A stretch of 64,000 nucleotides of DNA from Paracoccaceae bacterium (GTDB taxonomy: Bacteria > Pseudomonadota > Alphaproteobacteria > Rhodobacterales > Rhodobacteraceae): assembly GCA_007116575.1 (NCBI GenBank), contig SKIF01000039.1, forward strand, positions 1 through 64,000. Direction: 5' to 3'. A program made the translations under genes and the position numbers. The notes below the pieces were generated by a model. The model was given only the letters and a program-made list of their open reading frames with translations, searched no databases and was not told the origin of the DNA. Shown here piece after piece: positions 42,431-51,710 of the stretch (the first letter of the stretch is position 1; each line of letters begins with the position of its first letter).

Positions 42431-43578
42431 ACGGGGTAACGCAGATGCGGCACTGGCATTTCCCCCGGATCTACCTGCACAGTGTGCTTCGCCAGATTGG
42501 GGCGCTTCTGTTGCTGGTCGTCATCGGAATCGAAGCGCTGTTCATCTCGGACAAGATCCTGACCAACCTTTTGTTCGTCGCTCTGGAAAACGGACTTGGG
42601 CCAGGGTTTCTGGCAAGAAGTTCGCTGCTGGCGTTACCCGAGATCCTGTTTCTCGGGCTGCCGCTGGGTGTTGCGATTGCCGTCTATGTTGTGCTGCTTC
42701 AGCGGCGCGAGGCCGGTGATTTCGTGATCCTTGCACAGGTGGGGCTATCGCCGGTGCAGATTGTGACGTTATGTGTGGCTCTTGGCGCAATCAGCTTTCT
42801 GCTTGCGATGGCAAGCAGCGGTTTCATCCGCCCCCATGCCGAGCACCAGTTGCACAAGAGCTTGCACGAGGCGCGGTATGTCGCTTTTGCCACGGGTCAG
42901 ACCGGTGCCCGGAACGTCATTCAGCTCAACGAAACGACCTTTGTCTTTCACCAGACACCGGGCAAGGACACCGATGTGCGGGTGTTCATCCACCGCCCTG
43001 CTGCCGATGGAGAGGAACAGGTTGTCACTGCGCGCGATTCCCGGGTTCTGTTCCGCACGGAACAGACCGATGGCATCGTGACTCTGTCCGATGCCGAGAT
43101 TCATGATTTCTTGGTTGGCGACCAAATCGAAATGCAGCGCAAAATCCTGTCCGGAGCGGTCAACTTCAGCGCTGAGACATTAATCATTCCCGCCTTTCGC
43201 GACCGATTGTCACATCTTCCGTCCATGACCCTTACCGAGTTATTGGGCCCCCAAGGCCGCGACAGCCCTGCCGCGCGGGAAGCCGTGCTACGTATCTTGA
43301 TGGCCGCCGTGGTCGCATTTCTTGCGCCCGCCCTTGCCGCCCTCGCAATGGCTCTGACCCGTGGTGCCTTTGTCCTGCTGGCCGGGCCAGGCGCTGTCGC
43401 CGCGATTTTCGCGGCCGGTTTCTCGGTCGAACCGCTTGCCCGTCTGTTGTCCCGAATGGACATCGTTCAAGCTGTTGCGGTTGGGCTTGCAGGCGGTCTG
43501 CTGATCTGCTTTGCAGTGGTGGTCTTGACTTTGCGTGCGGGCAATTCCCTAATGATACCGGCACAGTTGCGGGTCTGA
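42427..43578 (+). CDS. LptF/LptG (YjgP/YjgQ) family permease
   Basis: RIYLHSVLRQIGALLLLVVIGIEALFISDKI...; YVVLLQRREAGDFVILAQVGLSPVQIV; ATGA overlap with the ATPase. Confidence 0.82.
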   Translation: MNGVTQMRHWHFPRIYLHSVLRQIGALLLLVVIGIEALFISDKILTNLLFVALENGLGPGFLARSSLLALPEILFLGLPLGVAIAVYVVLLQRREAGDFVILAQVGLSPVQIVTLCVALGAISFLLAMASSGFIRPHAEHQLHKSLHEARYVAFATGQTGARNVIQLNETTFVFHQTPGKDTDVRVFIHRPAADGEEQVVTARDSRVLFRTEQTDGIVTLSDAEIHDFLVGDQIEMQRKILSGAVNFSAETLIIPAFRDRLSHLPSMTLTELLGPQGRDSPAAREAVLRILMAAVVAFLAPALAALAMALTRGAFVLLAGPGAVAAIFAAGFSVEPLARLLSRMDIVQAVAVGLAGGLLICFAVVVLTLRAGNSLMIPAQLRV

Positions 43579-43656
43579 ACAGGGGAGCCGGCTCTGGCGA
43601 TACTCGGTCTCGAAACCCGCTATGTCGGGCGGCTGTATCTGATACGCAGCCTGATC

Positions 43657-44712
43657 ATGGTGTTTGTGCTGTCTGCAGGCGTTCTGGCCATCGACATCGC
43701 AGTGAATTTCGACACGGTGACGGCGGCGGCGGGGCCGGATGTCCTGGGCCAAACAGGGGGCCGGATCGCCTTTTATCTGATGCTGCGCTTCACCTACAAC
43801 CTGCCTGCGATCATCCCGCTTGCAGGCGGGATCGGCATTATCTGGTCCGAATGGACGCTGGCGCGTGGGTATGAACGCGCCATGATCACCAGTACCGGTC
43901 GTGCGACTCTGGTTTCCCTGTTTCCGGCGTTGCTTTTGGGACTGGTGCTCGGGGCGGTTCAGGTTGCTTCGCTGGCGTTCCTGCGCCCGCTCTCGGTCGA
44001 GGCGCAGTCGGTGCACAAGTTTCGGACATGGTATGGACCAAGACTGAGCGGGCTGGAGGCGCAGCAACACTGGATCGCGCTTGACGGGGCTATTGTCCGG
44101 GCGCAGGTCGATTTCGGCAGTGACCCTCCTGCCATGAGCGAGATTACGGTTTTCCGACTGGGGCGGGACAATCGGTTGAAAGAGGTATTCACTGCAGAGC
44201 GCGCGGCATTTGATGGCGCTGTTTTGCGTCTGGAAGCGCCCGAGATATGGCGTTCCGAACCCGCAAACGGTGCGCATCAAGACACGGCAATCGCGCTGCA
44301 CCCGATCTGGCTGCGCAATTTCGAGCTGGAACCACGTTTCTGGACGCAGTCTGACCTTGCACAGGTGGCGTCGGCCAACTTGGGTGTGCCGCAACAGCAT
44401 TTGTACCGGTCGATCCTGCAAAGCCGGTTTGCCGGGCTGGTGCGGCTGGTCGCGATCTGTGTGTTCATCGCGGCGCTGTGTTTCGCGCTGATCCGGCCAC
44501 GTCCGAATATCAGCGTAGGTCTGTGGCTGGGTGGGGCCCTTTACACCCTTCATTTCCTGACCCAGACCCTGACCACATTGGGAAAATATGGCCATCTTGC
44601 CCCGATCCCGGCGTTCTGGATGCTGCCCGGCATTCTGGTCTGTGGTGTCTTCATCTGGCACGCGCGGGCCTTGATCCTGGTCAACCGGATCGTCGCGTCA
44701 AAACCTGATTGA
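43657..44712 (+). CDS. LptF/LptG (YjgP/YjgQ) family permease (start may be upstream at non-ATG 43594)
   Basis: LPAIIPLAGGIGIIWSEWTLARGYERAMITSTGRATLVSLFPALLLG; in-frame upstream peptide AILGLETRYVGRLYLIRSLI suggests a longer N-terminus. Confidence 0.8.
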   Translation: MVFVLSAGVLAIDIAVNFDTVTAAAGPDVLGQTGGRIAFYLMLRFTYNLPAIIPLAGGIGIIWSEWTLARGYERAMITSTGRATLVSLFPALLLGLVLGAVQVASLAFLRPLSVEAQSVHKFRTWYGPRLSGLEAQQHWIALDGAIVRAQVDFGSDPPAMSEITVFRLGRDNRLKEVFTAERAAFDGAVLRLEAPEIWRSEPANGAHQDTAIALHPIWLRNFELEPRFWTQSDLAQVASANLGVPQQHLYRSILQSRFAGLVRLVAICVFIAALCFALIRPRPNISVGLWLGGALYTLHFLTQTLTTLGKYGHLAPIPAFWMLPGILVCGVFIWHARALILVNRIVASKPD

Positions 44713-44771
44713 CAGATTTTGCGTGGCGGCAGCGCGCGCATGTCGTTTGCTGCGATGGACAATCCGCGTGC

Positions 44772-45683
44772 TTAGTGTGCGCGGTCTCTATAGCGGGGCC
44801 AGAGGGTCCACAGGACCACATGGAAAACCGCAATCAGCAGGATCGACACCATTCCGTCGATCAGCCAGTGATGATCAAGATAGACCGAGGCCAGCACCAT
44901 CCAGCCCGACAGGGCCAGCAGCACAGCGCGCCCCGGTAGGGCGGTGCTGCTCCAGGCGGCGAAAAGCGCGGCGACCGGAAAGGCCACATGCAGCGAGGGT
45001 AGCGCCCCAAAGGCCGTTGGCGCGCGGCTGTAGAACTCGGCAAAATAGGTAATCCCGAAGCGTTCATCCAGGCGCGCCAGCCCGGCAGCCGATGGCAGCG
45101 CCTCGGGGTTGATCATGCATCCATGGTCGCGCACATACCAGGGCGGGGCAGACGGCAGGGCCAGCCATAGGACCATGGCCGCCAAGTGTATCAGCGCCAG
45201 CAGCCATAGAAAGCGCCGCATCGTCGGCAGATCGCGAAAATAGAGCAGGACGGCATAGATGACGACAACCGCCCAGAACAGTGTATAGGGCAGGGCAAAG
45301 AACAGATCCGCCGCCGGGCTGTGATGTGGACTGAGCAGATCGGGCGGAGCCAGACCTGTTCCAAAGCTGAAAAGGGTTGCGTCCAGCCGTTGCAATTCGC
45401 ATCCCCAAATCCGCCCCTCGACCACGAAGTAGGGGCGCAGCCAGGGCACAACCTCATGTGCGGCGAGCGCTGCAATCCCCGGTGCACAGGCCAGGAGCAG
45501 ATCTCGGCTGCGATTGGAATGGAGTGCAAGAAAGGTCAGGATCAGAACGATCGGGTAGTGCTCGGCTCGCACCTTGCCGATGACGATCATGGCCAGAAGG
45601 AACCATAGCGGGGCGAGGGCGACGGGCCACCAATGGCCCCAATAGCCCCTGAAATCGCGCCATAGGTTGTTCGGGGCATTCAC
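44772..45683 (-). CDS. PAP2-superfamily membrane protein, Aur1-like (candidate inositolphosphotransferase)
   Basis: LPSAPPWYVRDHG; GALPSLHVAFPVAALFAAW; VYLDHHWLIDGMVS, i.e. PAP2/Aur1-type C2 and C3 motifs. Confidence 0.8.
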   Translation of the reverse strand: MNAPNNLWRDFRGYWGHWWPVALAPLWFLLAMIVIGKVRAEHYPIVLILTFLALHSNRSRDLLLACAPGIAALAAHEVVPWLRPYFVVEGRIWGCELQRLDATLFSFGTGLAPPDLLSPHHSPAADLFFALPYTLFWAVVVIYAVLLYFRDLPTMRRFLWLLALIHLAAMVLWLALPSAPPWYVRDHGCMINPEALPSAAGLARLDERFGITYFAEFYSRAPTAFGALPSLHVAFPVAALFAAWSSTALPGRAVLLALSGWMVLASVYLDHHWLIDGMVSILLIAVFHVVLWTLWPRYRDRAH

Positions 45684-45707
45684 CGCGATAGACCCTCCGC
45701 GCCGCGA

Positions 45708-46790
45708 TCAGAGTGTGGTTCCGGCCAGATAGGCTTCAAGCGCGGCACGCGCGACGGCATCCTCACGCGGCACGGGGGGCGATTTCATGTAGTACCCGCA
45801 AGCCGGATCAATCGGCCCCGCATCGCCGCGGTCGAGTGCGAGACGCGCGCAGCGGATGGCATCGAGAACCACACCGGCAGAATTGGGCGAGTCCCAGACC
45901 TCGAGCTTCACTTCGATTGCCAGCGGGGCACCGCCGATGCCTGTCCCTTCCAACCGGATATGTGCCCATTTGCGATCTTGCAGCCAGGGCACATGGTCGC
46001 TGGGGCCGACATGGACATCGTCGGCGGGTAGTTGTGTTTCCAGCAGGCTTGTCACGGCTCGGGTCTTGGATTGCTTCTTGGTATTCAGACGCTTGCGCTC
46101 GAGCATGTTCTGAAAGTCGGCATTGCCGCCGAAATTGAGCTGATAGGTATGGGTCAATGATATGCCGCGCTCGCGCATGAGCTGTACCAGCGTCCGGTGC
46201 AGGATGGTCGCGCCAAGCTGGCTCTTGATATCATCGCCGATTATGGGCAGGCCTGCCTCGCTGAACCGCGCTGCCCAACCCGCGTCCGAGGCTGCAAAGA
46301 CGGGGATGCAATTCACTACGGCACAGCCAGCGGACAGGGCTGCTTCCAGATAGTGCGCCGTCGCCTGCCCGGACCCGACCGGCAAGAGGTTCACAAGAAT
46401 CTGCGCTCCAGTCTGTCGCAGGACCTGCTCAACATCCACGGGCGGCAGATCCGATTCGGGCACCACATCCTTCAGGTACTCGCCGATCCCGTCCAGTGTC
46501 GGGCCGCGCTCGACAATCACCCCGGTCGGGGATGGTTGGGCGAAGCGGTAGGTATTGTTCGGTGCGCAGAAGATTGCCTCAGCCAAATCGGTGCCAACTT
46601 TCTGAGCATGCACATCGAATGCGGCGACCACTTCGATATCGCCAACCCCATAGCCACAAATATCGGCATAGATCAGACCGGTTGGCAGCGGCCCTGTTAT
46701 CTCGCCCCCATAAAATGCCAAAGACTGAACCAGAGAACTGGCACAGTTTCCCACGCCAACAACAGCGATCCTGACCGGATTTGACGGCAT
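45708..46790 (-). CDS. ino1: Myo-inositol-1(3)-phosphate synthase
   Basis: VRIAVVGVGNCASSLVQSL; LPIIGDDIKSQLGATILHRTLVQLM; TYQLNFGGNADFQNMLERKRLNTKKQSKTRAV; KLEVWDSPNSAGVVLDAIR. Confidence 0.94.
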   Translation of the reverse strand: MPSNPVRIAVVGVGNCASSLVQSLAFYGGEITGPLPTGLIYADICGYGVGDIEVVAAFDVHAQKVGTDLAEAIFCAPNNTYRFAQPSPTGVIVERGPTLDGIGEYLKDVVPESDLPPVDVEQVLRQTGAQILVNLLPVGSGQATAHYLEAALSAGCAVVNCIPVFAASDAGWAARFSEAGLPIIGDDIKSQLGATILHRTLVQLMRERGISLTHTYQLNFGGNADFQNMLERKRLNTKKQSKTRAVTSLLETQLPADDVHVGPSDHVPWLQDRKWAHIRLEGTGIGGAPLAIEVKLEVWDSPNSAGVVLDAIRCARLALDRGDAGPIDPACGYYMKSPPVPREDAVARAALEAYLAGTTL

Positions 46791-47349
46791 CGCAAACCTG
46801 CCTTTATTTGTTTGTCAATTTGTTAGCACCTGGGCCAAACAAAGGCCATATGCTCTGGAATGCTGATAGCGCGGGCTGTGTGCAGGGTGGTGAACGGGCG
46901 GGCGTATGGTGACGCTGAACGCGTCGCTCCGACGTCGCTGCCAGTACCCGGTCTGGCGCTAGTGCATCAGATCCGCATGCCAAAGGGGCCGAGACAGTGG
47001 CACCCGGCAAGTTGGTTGCGATGGTTGCAGCGACAACCTGATATGATCCGCTCTGATGCAAAGCGGCGCGTCAAAACATGCATCTTGAACAGGGGTTTAT
47101 GAGAATGCACTCTTGGATTGATTTTGCATGACAACTGGCGAATAAAGGCGCCAGTTTGACACGTCAGCTTGGTACTGCCGCCGCCCGATAGTATCTTGCG
47201 CAAGGAAAGCGGGACCCTCGGTTGGGCAGATCAGCTGTATCTGAAATAACGGTTGCGACAGCGCAGCGGGCAGGAATAGCCCATGCGGTCTGGATGCGTC
47301 TGAACAACTTTGAGATCCCTGTCGCCCGAACGGACGAAAGGCTGGCGAT

Positions 47350-48549
47350 TTGGCCCTGAAAACACAACTCCGTCTAGCTGACCACTCGCCGGATGACGCC
47401 GCCAAGCCTCATGCCCGGGAGATTGCGATCGTCCCGGTCTTGGGGCGGCGCATGCTGCGGCAGTTTATTGACTTGCCCGCCATGTTGTATCGCGACATTG
47501 CGACGTATGAGCCGCCGCTTCACATTGACCGCGCGATGCTGCTGGATCCGCGACGAAATGCGTTTTGTCGGCGCGGAACTGTCCAGTACTGGCTGGCTTA
47601 TCGTGGCGCTCGGGCAGTCGGGCGCATTTCGGCCCAGATTGCGGATGACCGACCCGTTGGCGTGCCCGATGGTAGCGGCATGTTCGGCTGTCTTGATGCT
47701 ATTGATGACCGCGAGGTGGTGGCGGCGCTCGTGGATGCGGCCGAGGACTGGTTGCGTGCGAAAGGATGTACCAATGCTTACGGGCCCAATATGCTCGACA
47801 TGTATGGCGAGCCTGGCTTGCTGGTGCGTGGATACGAGCGCCCTCCCCTGACACTCATTCCGTGGCATCCGCCCTATCTTCGGGCGCATGTAGAAGCTCT
47901 CGGATACTCCAAATGGCAGGATGTCAGCTACTGGGGGCTGGATCTGGGGCAGTTCGACGGCGCGCGGGTGCGCACCGACATGCGCCTCGGAGAGCGATAT
48001 CCGAGGCTGAGCGTTCGGTCTGTGACATGGCGCAGCCTCCGCAAGGATCTGCCCGTCTTGCGAGATCTTTTCAACGATGGCTGGGAGAATAACTGGGGGC
48101 ATGTGCCCCTGACACTCGAAGATATGCGCGGTGTTGCTGCGCTCGCACCTCTTATACCGCCCGAGGCGGGCCGGATCATCGACCTGGATGGAGAGCCGGT
48201 TGCGATGCAAATCGCGATTCCAAACACTTACGAACTGACACATGGGCTTGGCCCGTATCCTTCGCCGTTGGGCTGGCTCCGGCTGATCTGGCGTGCGCTC
48301 CGCTTTCGCCCGAAAAGCGGTCTTGTCGTGCTTCTCGGCATATCGTCGCGCCTGCGCTTCAGTGCGGCCTCCGCGGCGGTGATCCTCACCTTGATTGATG
48401 AATTGATCGCCAGCCAGGAAGCCCTCGGCCTAGACTGGATTGAAGGCGGTTGGGTCCTGGAAGACAATACCGCATTGACAAAGCTATTGGCCCGTTTCAA
48501 CTTCAGGATCACACGCACATATCGTGTTTATTGCAAGGCTTTGGCCTGA
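47350..48549 (+). CDS. GNAT-fold protein resembling bacterial ceramide-synthase-like acyltransferases
   Basis: RQFIDLPAMLYRDIATYEPPLHIDRAMLLDPRRNAFCRRGTVQYWLAYRGARAVGRISAQIAD; C-terminal GNAT-like EGGWVLEDNTALTKLLARFNFRITRTYRVYCK. Confidence 0.6.
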   Translation: MALKTQLRLADHSPDDAAKPHAREIAIVPVLGRRMLRQFIDLPAMLYRDIATYEPPLHIDRAMLLDPRRNAFCRRGTVQYWLAYRGARAVGRISAQIADDRPVGVPDGSGMFGCLDAIDDREVVAALVDAAEDWLRAKGCTNAYGPNMLDMYGEPGLLVRGYERPPLTLIPWHPPYLRAHVEALGYSKWQDVSYWGLDLGQFDGARVRTDMRLGERYPRLSVRSVTWRSLRKDLPVLRDLFNDGWENNWGHVPLTLEDMRGVAALAPLIPPEAGRIIDLDGEPVAMQIAIPNTYELTHGLGPYPSPLGWLRLIWRALRFRPKSGLVVLLGISSRLRFSAASAAVILTLIDELIASQEALGLDWIEGGWVLEDNTALTKLLARFNFRITRTYRVYCKALA

Positions 48550-48568
48550 TTGCATCACAGGAGGCCTG

Positions 48569-48925
48569 ATGACAGACCCTTCCGTTTCCGATACCACCAA
48601 CCCGCCAGTTCAAGACGCGCGTGCCCCGGCCAGGACAACCTGGCCGGATCTGCCAGAGGATGGCCTGCTGGAGCAGCTGGTGCAAATCATCGCCGAGGAA
48701 GGCAAGGTCGCCCCAGAACTTGTTGTCCCCGAAGCAACGCTTGAGAGCCTCGATCTCGCCTCGATCGATGTTGTTTCGATCCTCATGGGCGTGGAGGAGA
48801 AGCTTAACGTCTACTTACCCATGAGCGACGATCTGACATCCGCGCGCAATCTCGCCGAGCTTGTCGAGGCGATCGTGACACAGATGCGTCCGGACGAGTT
48901 GCAGAGTATCGGCCCCAAACCTTGA
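48569..48925 (+). CDS. Acyl carrier protein
   Basis: VVPEATLESLDLASIDVVSILMGVEEKLNVYLPMSDDLTSARNLAELVEAI. Confidence 0.85.
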   Translation: MTDPSVSDTTNPPVQDARAPARTTWPDLPEDGLLEQLVQIIAEEGKVAPELVVPEATLESLDLASIDVVSILMGVEEKLNVYLPMSDDLTSARNLAELVEAIVTQMRPDELQSIGPKP

Positions 48926-50142
48926 GCTCTCGAGTCGCGATAACGGGCATGGGTGCCGTCAGCGCCCCGGGCATTGGCGTGGAAGCGCTCTGGTCTGCCA
49001 CCCGTGACGGCATTTCCGGAGTACGCCCGCTCAGCTTGCCGCGCGGCGAGGGTTTGCGTGTACGAATCGCGGCGCAGATTCCCGACTTCGATGCCGACCA
49101 GTTGCTTGGCGGGAAAGTGCCACGAACCACCGAGCGCTACTCGCAGTTTGCGCTTGTCGCCGCTGCCGAGGCGGTCGCGCAGGCAGGAATTGCGCCTGAT
49201 ATTCTGGCGGGCAGGCGCAGTGCGTCCGTAATTGGAACCGGGATCGGTGGCGCTGGCTCGATCGACGAGAGTTGTTATATCTTTTACAAGGGCCACGAAG
49301 CCGGGTTGCGGAATGAACCGATGTCGGTGCCCCGGATCATGCCGAGTTCTGCCGTATCGCATGTCTCTATTGCCTATGGCGTTACTGGCCCGAGTTTCGG
49401 GTTGGTCAGTGCCTGTGCATCCGGGGCGCAATCCATCGGCTGCGCTGCGCAGATGATCCGCGCCGGTCTGGTGGACCGCGCTTTGGCGGGGGGTACAGAG
49501 GCCTGCATCACACCGGCGACCATGCGGGCATGGGAACTCTTGCGCGTGCTGTCGCCGCGCGGATGCCAGCCATTCTCGGCGGGACGCAGCGGCATGGTGA
49601 TCGGCGAGGGGGCCGCTGTCTTTGTGCTGGAATCTGAAGCTGCCCTGCGCGCGCGTGGTGGCGAGGCACTGGCCTGGCTTGATGGCTACGGCACCAGTAG
49701 TGACGCGAAAGACATGATCCAGCCTGATGTGGCTGGTGCGGTTGCCGCGATGGCAGAGGCGCTCGAAGATGCAGGCGTCGCGCCCGAGCGGGTAGGCTAT
49801 GTCAACGCCCATGGTACGGGTACGGTCCTGAACGACATCAACGAGGCTCACGCCCTGCGCGAGGTGTTCGGCGTTGCGCTGGACGGCATCCCGGTTTCAT
49901 CCTCCAAGCCTGTACTCGGACATGCGCTCGGGGCGGCAGGCGCACTTGAGCTGGTCGTTGCTGTGCAGTCCTTGCGGCATCAGATCGTGCCGCCGCAAGC
50001 GAATTTTGAGCAGCCTGATCCCAGATGCAACCTGCACATACCCACAGGCGCAGCCCGTCCGGCGCGACTGGAGGCCGTGATGTCGAATTCCTTCGCTTTC
50101 GGGGGCATCAACGCGTCGCTGCTGGTACAGCGCGCCGTATGA
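48922..50142 (+). CDS. Beta-ketoacyl-[ACP] synthase (FabF/KAS II-like)
   Basis: VAITGMGAVSAPGIGVEALW; Cys in LVSACASGAQS; His in NAHGTGTVLND and KPVLGHALGAAGALE. TTG start overlapping ACP stop. Confidence 0.92.
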   Translation: MSSRVAITGMGAVSAPGIGVEALWSATRDGISGVRPLSLPRGEGLRVRIAAQIPDFDADQLLGGKVPRTTERYSQFALVAAAEAVAQAGIAPDILAGRRSASVIGTGIGGAGSIDESCYIFYKGHEAGLRNEPMSVPRIMPSSAVSHVSIAYGVTGPSFGLVSACASGAQSIGCAAQMIRAGLVDRALAGGTEACITPATMRAWELLRVLSPRGCQPFSAGRSGMVIGEGAAVFVLESEAALRARGGEALAWLDGYGTSSDAKDMIQPDVAGAVAAMAEALEDAGVAPERVGYVNAHGTGTVLNDINEAHALREVFGVALDGIPVSSSKPVLGHALGAAGALELVVAVQSLRHQIVPPQANFEQPDPRCNLHIPTGAARPARLEAVMSNSFAFGGINASLLVQRAV

Positions 50143-50582
50143 ATGCGCGCACCGAAACATCCGCCTCGCGCCCGATCGGGGCGTTTCCGGTGACTGTCGA
50201 TGCCGCGCGCGTCCGCGACTATGCCAAGGTAGCCGGGGCGAGCACCAACAGCGTTGCGCCTGTCCCTTTCGCGTTTCCGATCTGCTGGCTCTCGCCCCCG
50301 GAGATCCGCGTCGCAATCATAGCCGCCGTGCAGGAGGACTCAGGAATTGCGGGCGGCGTTCTGCCGGTGCATCTGGACCAGACCATTGCATTGTCAGAGA
50401 ATTTACGCGTTGGCGAAGACTATCTGCTTTCGCTCGCTGTCGATGGGCCGGACCCGCGCAGGATTGTGCAGATCACGGGCCAGATTACCGCGCCCGATGG
50501 ACGCGCGGTCGGATCTCTCGAGTTGCGGTTGGCACTTGTCACCTGTGAGGGTGCTCAGGCAGCCAGCAGACCTCGCTCATGA
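50139..50582 (+). CDS. MaoC/hotdog-like N-terminal dehydratase subunit
   Basis: FPVTVDAARVRDYAKVAGASTNSVAPVPFAFPICWLSPPEIRVAII; paired with the following MaoC gene, ATGA overlaps. Confidence 0.65.
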   Translation: MNARTETSASRPIGAFPVTVDAARVRDYAKVAGASTNSVAPVPFAFPICWLSPPEIRVAIIAAVQEDSGIAGGVLPVHLDQTIALSENLRVGEDYLLSLAVDGPDPRRIVQITGQITAPDGRAVGSLELRLALVTCEGAQAASRPRS

Positions 50583-50959
50583 TCGGCACGCGGTTGCCCG
50601 GTTCCGATCTGCCGCTTGCGGATCACGACGTGATCGCGGCCTATCTGGCGGCTTCGGGCGACGACAACCCGCTGCATCGCGATCGGCATGTCGCAAGGTC
50701 TGCGGGTTTCGAGGATATCCTTGTGCCCGGAATGTTGCTCATGGCGCAGATGGCCGAGTGTCTCGCGGCCTGGCCGCATTGCCGGTCAATCAAGCGGCTT
50801 CAGTGCCGGTTCGTCGAGCCGGTACGGGCAGGCACGCCGCTGCGCTGTGACGGGCGCATTGTCGCGACTGATCCGACAGGGCTGACTTTGGTCCGGCTGA
50901 CCGCCGGTCAGGACCGGCGCATTCTGGTGCTGGGAGAAGCGGCGATCACGCTTGCCTGA
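50579..50959 (+). CDS. MaoC-like (R)-hydratase/dehydratase
   Basis: ASGDDNPLHRDRHVARSAGFEDILVPGMLLMAQMAECL hydratase-2 motif. Confidence 0.85.
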   Translation: MIGTRLPGSDLPLADHDVIAAYLAASGDDNPLHRDRHVARSAGFEDILVPGMLLMAQMAECLAAWPHCRSIKRLQCRFVEPVRAGTPLRCDGRIVATDPTGLTLVRLTAGQDRRILVLGEAAITLA

Positions 50960-50983
50960 GCCGGGTTGGGTCATGGCGAGTGG

Positions 50984-51655
50984 TCATTCGTCGTGTCGCG
51001 CAGTGCGTGCAGCTGCCCGCAGGGCCACCACGCCTGCGACGCCACCAGCAAGCGCGATGGCGAGCAATGCCAGCACAAGCGGCGTCGCAGGCCATGGGTG
51101 TTGCGCCCACTCGAAAGGTGCAAGGACAAGCCCGGCAATCATCAGGCCGAAGCGGTCTTCGCGGCGCATCCATAGGCGCGGCAGTCCAAGCTGAAGCGAT
51201 TGTGCCCGCGCGCGGATATAGGGGATCCACAATCCGGACAGAAGTGCCGCGCCAGGCAGAAGGACGAGCGCACCGAAGGGGGCGTAGAAGACCATAAGAC
51301 CAAGCGGAATGCAGCCATCTGCCACCCGATCAAGCGAGGAATCCAGCAAGGCTCCGAAGCGGCTGGAGGTTCCGCCTGTCCGCGCAAGTGCACCGTCGAG
51401 AAGGTCGGCAAATCCGCTGAGTAGGAAGAAAGCGGCTGCTGCCCAGAACCAGCCTTGCGCCGCGCAGTACCCGGCAGCCAGTGCAGGCGGGATTGATGCC
51501 AAGGAAACAGTGTTGGCGCGCAGCCCCGTCGCAACAAGCCGCGCCGCCAGCACATTGAATAGCGGCTCATGGAGTCGCAAGGCCAACCTTCCCTCGTTGC
51601 TTGTGGATACTGTCGAGCATTCGTTCGCCGCGCGCAAGACGCCTTGATCTGGCAA
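50984..51655 (-). CDS. CDP-alcohol phosphatidyltransferase (candidate phosphatidylinositol-phosphate synthase)
   Basis: Complete CDP-OH-P motif DLLDGALARTGGTSSRFGALLDSSLDRVAD. Confidence 0.87.
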   Translation of the reverse strand: MPDQGVLRAANECSTVSTSNEGRLALRLHEPLFNVLAARLVATGLRANTVSLASIPPALAAGYCAAQGWFWAAAAFFLLSGFADLLDGALARTGGTSSRFGALLDSSLDRVADGCIPLGLMVFYAPFGALVLLPGAALLSGLWIPYIRARAQSLQLGLPRLWMRREDRFGLMIAGLVLAPFEWAQHPWPATPLVLALLAIALAGGVAGVVALRAAARTARHDE

Positions 51656-51710
51656 GCCCGCGTTAGGTCCGCCGTACAGATACCAGCGACACGGCGCCGC
51701 AACGGGATGG

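Noticed and set aside
46791-47349. ncRNA or gene in the 560-bp divergent spacer between ino1 and the GNAT gene
   Set aside because: No clear ORF, terminator or RNA family; probably a promoter region but no site could be supported.
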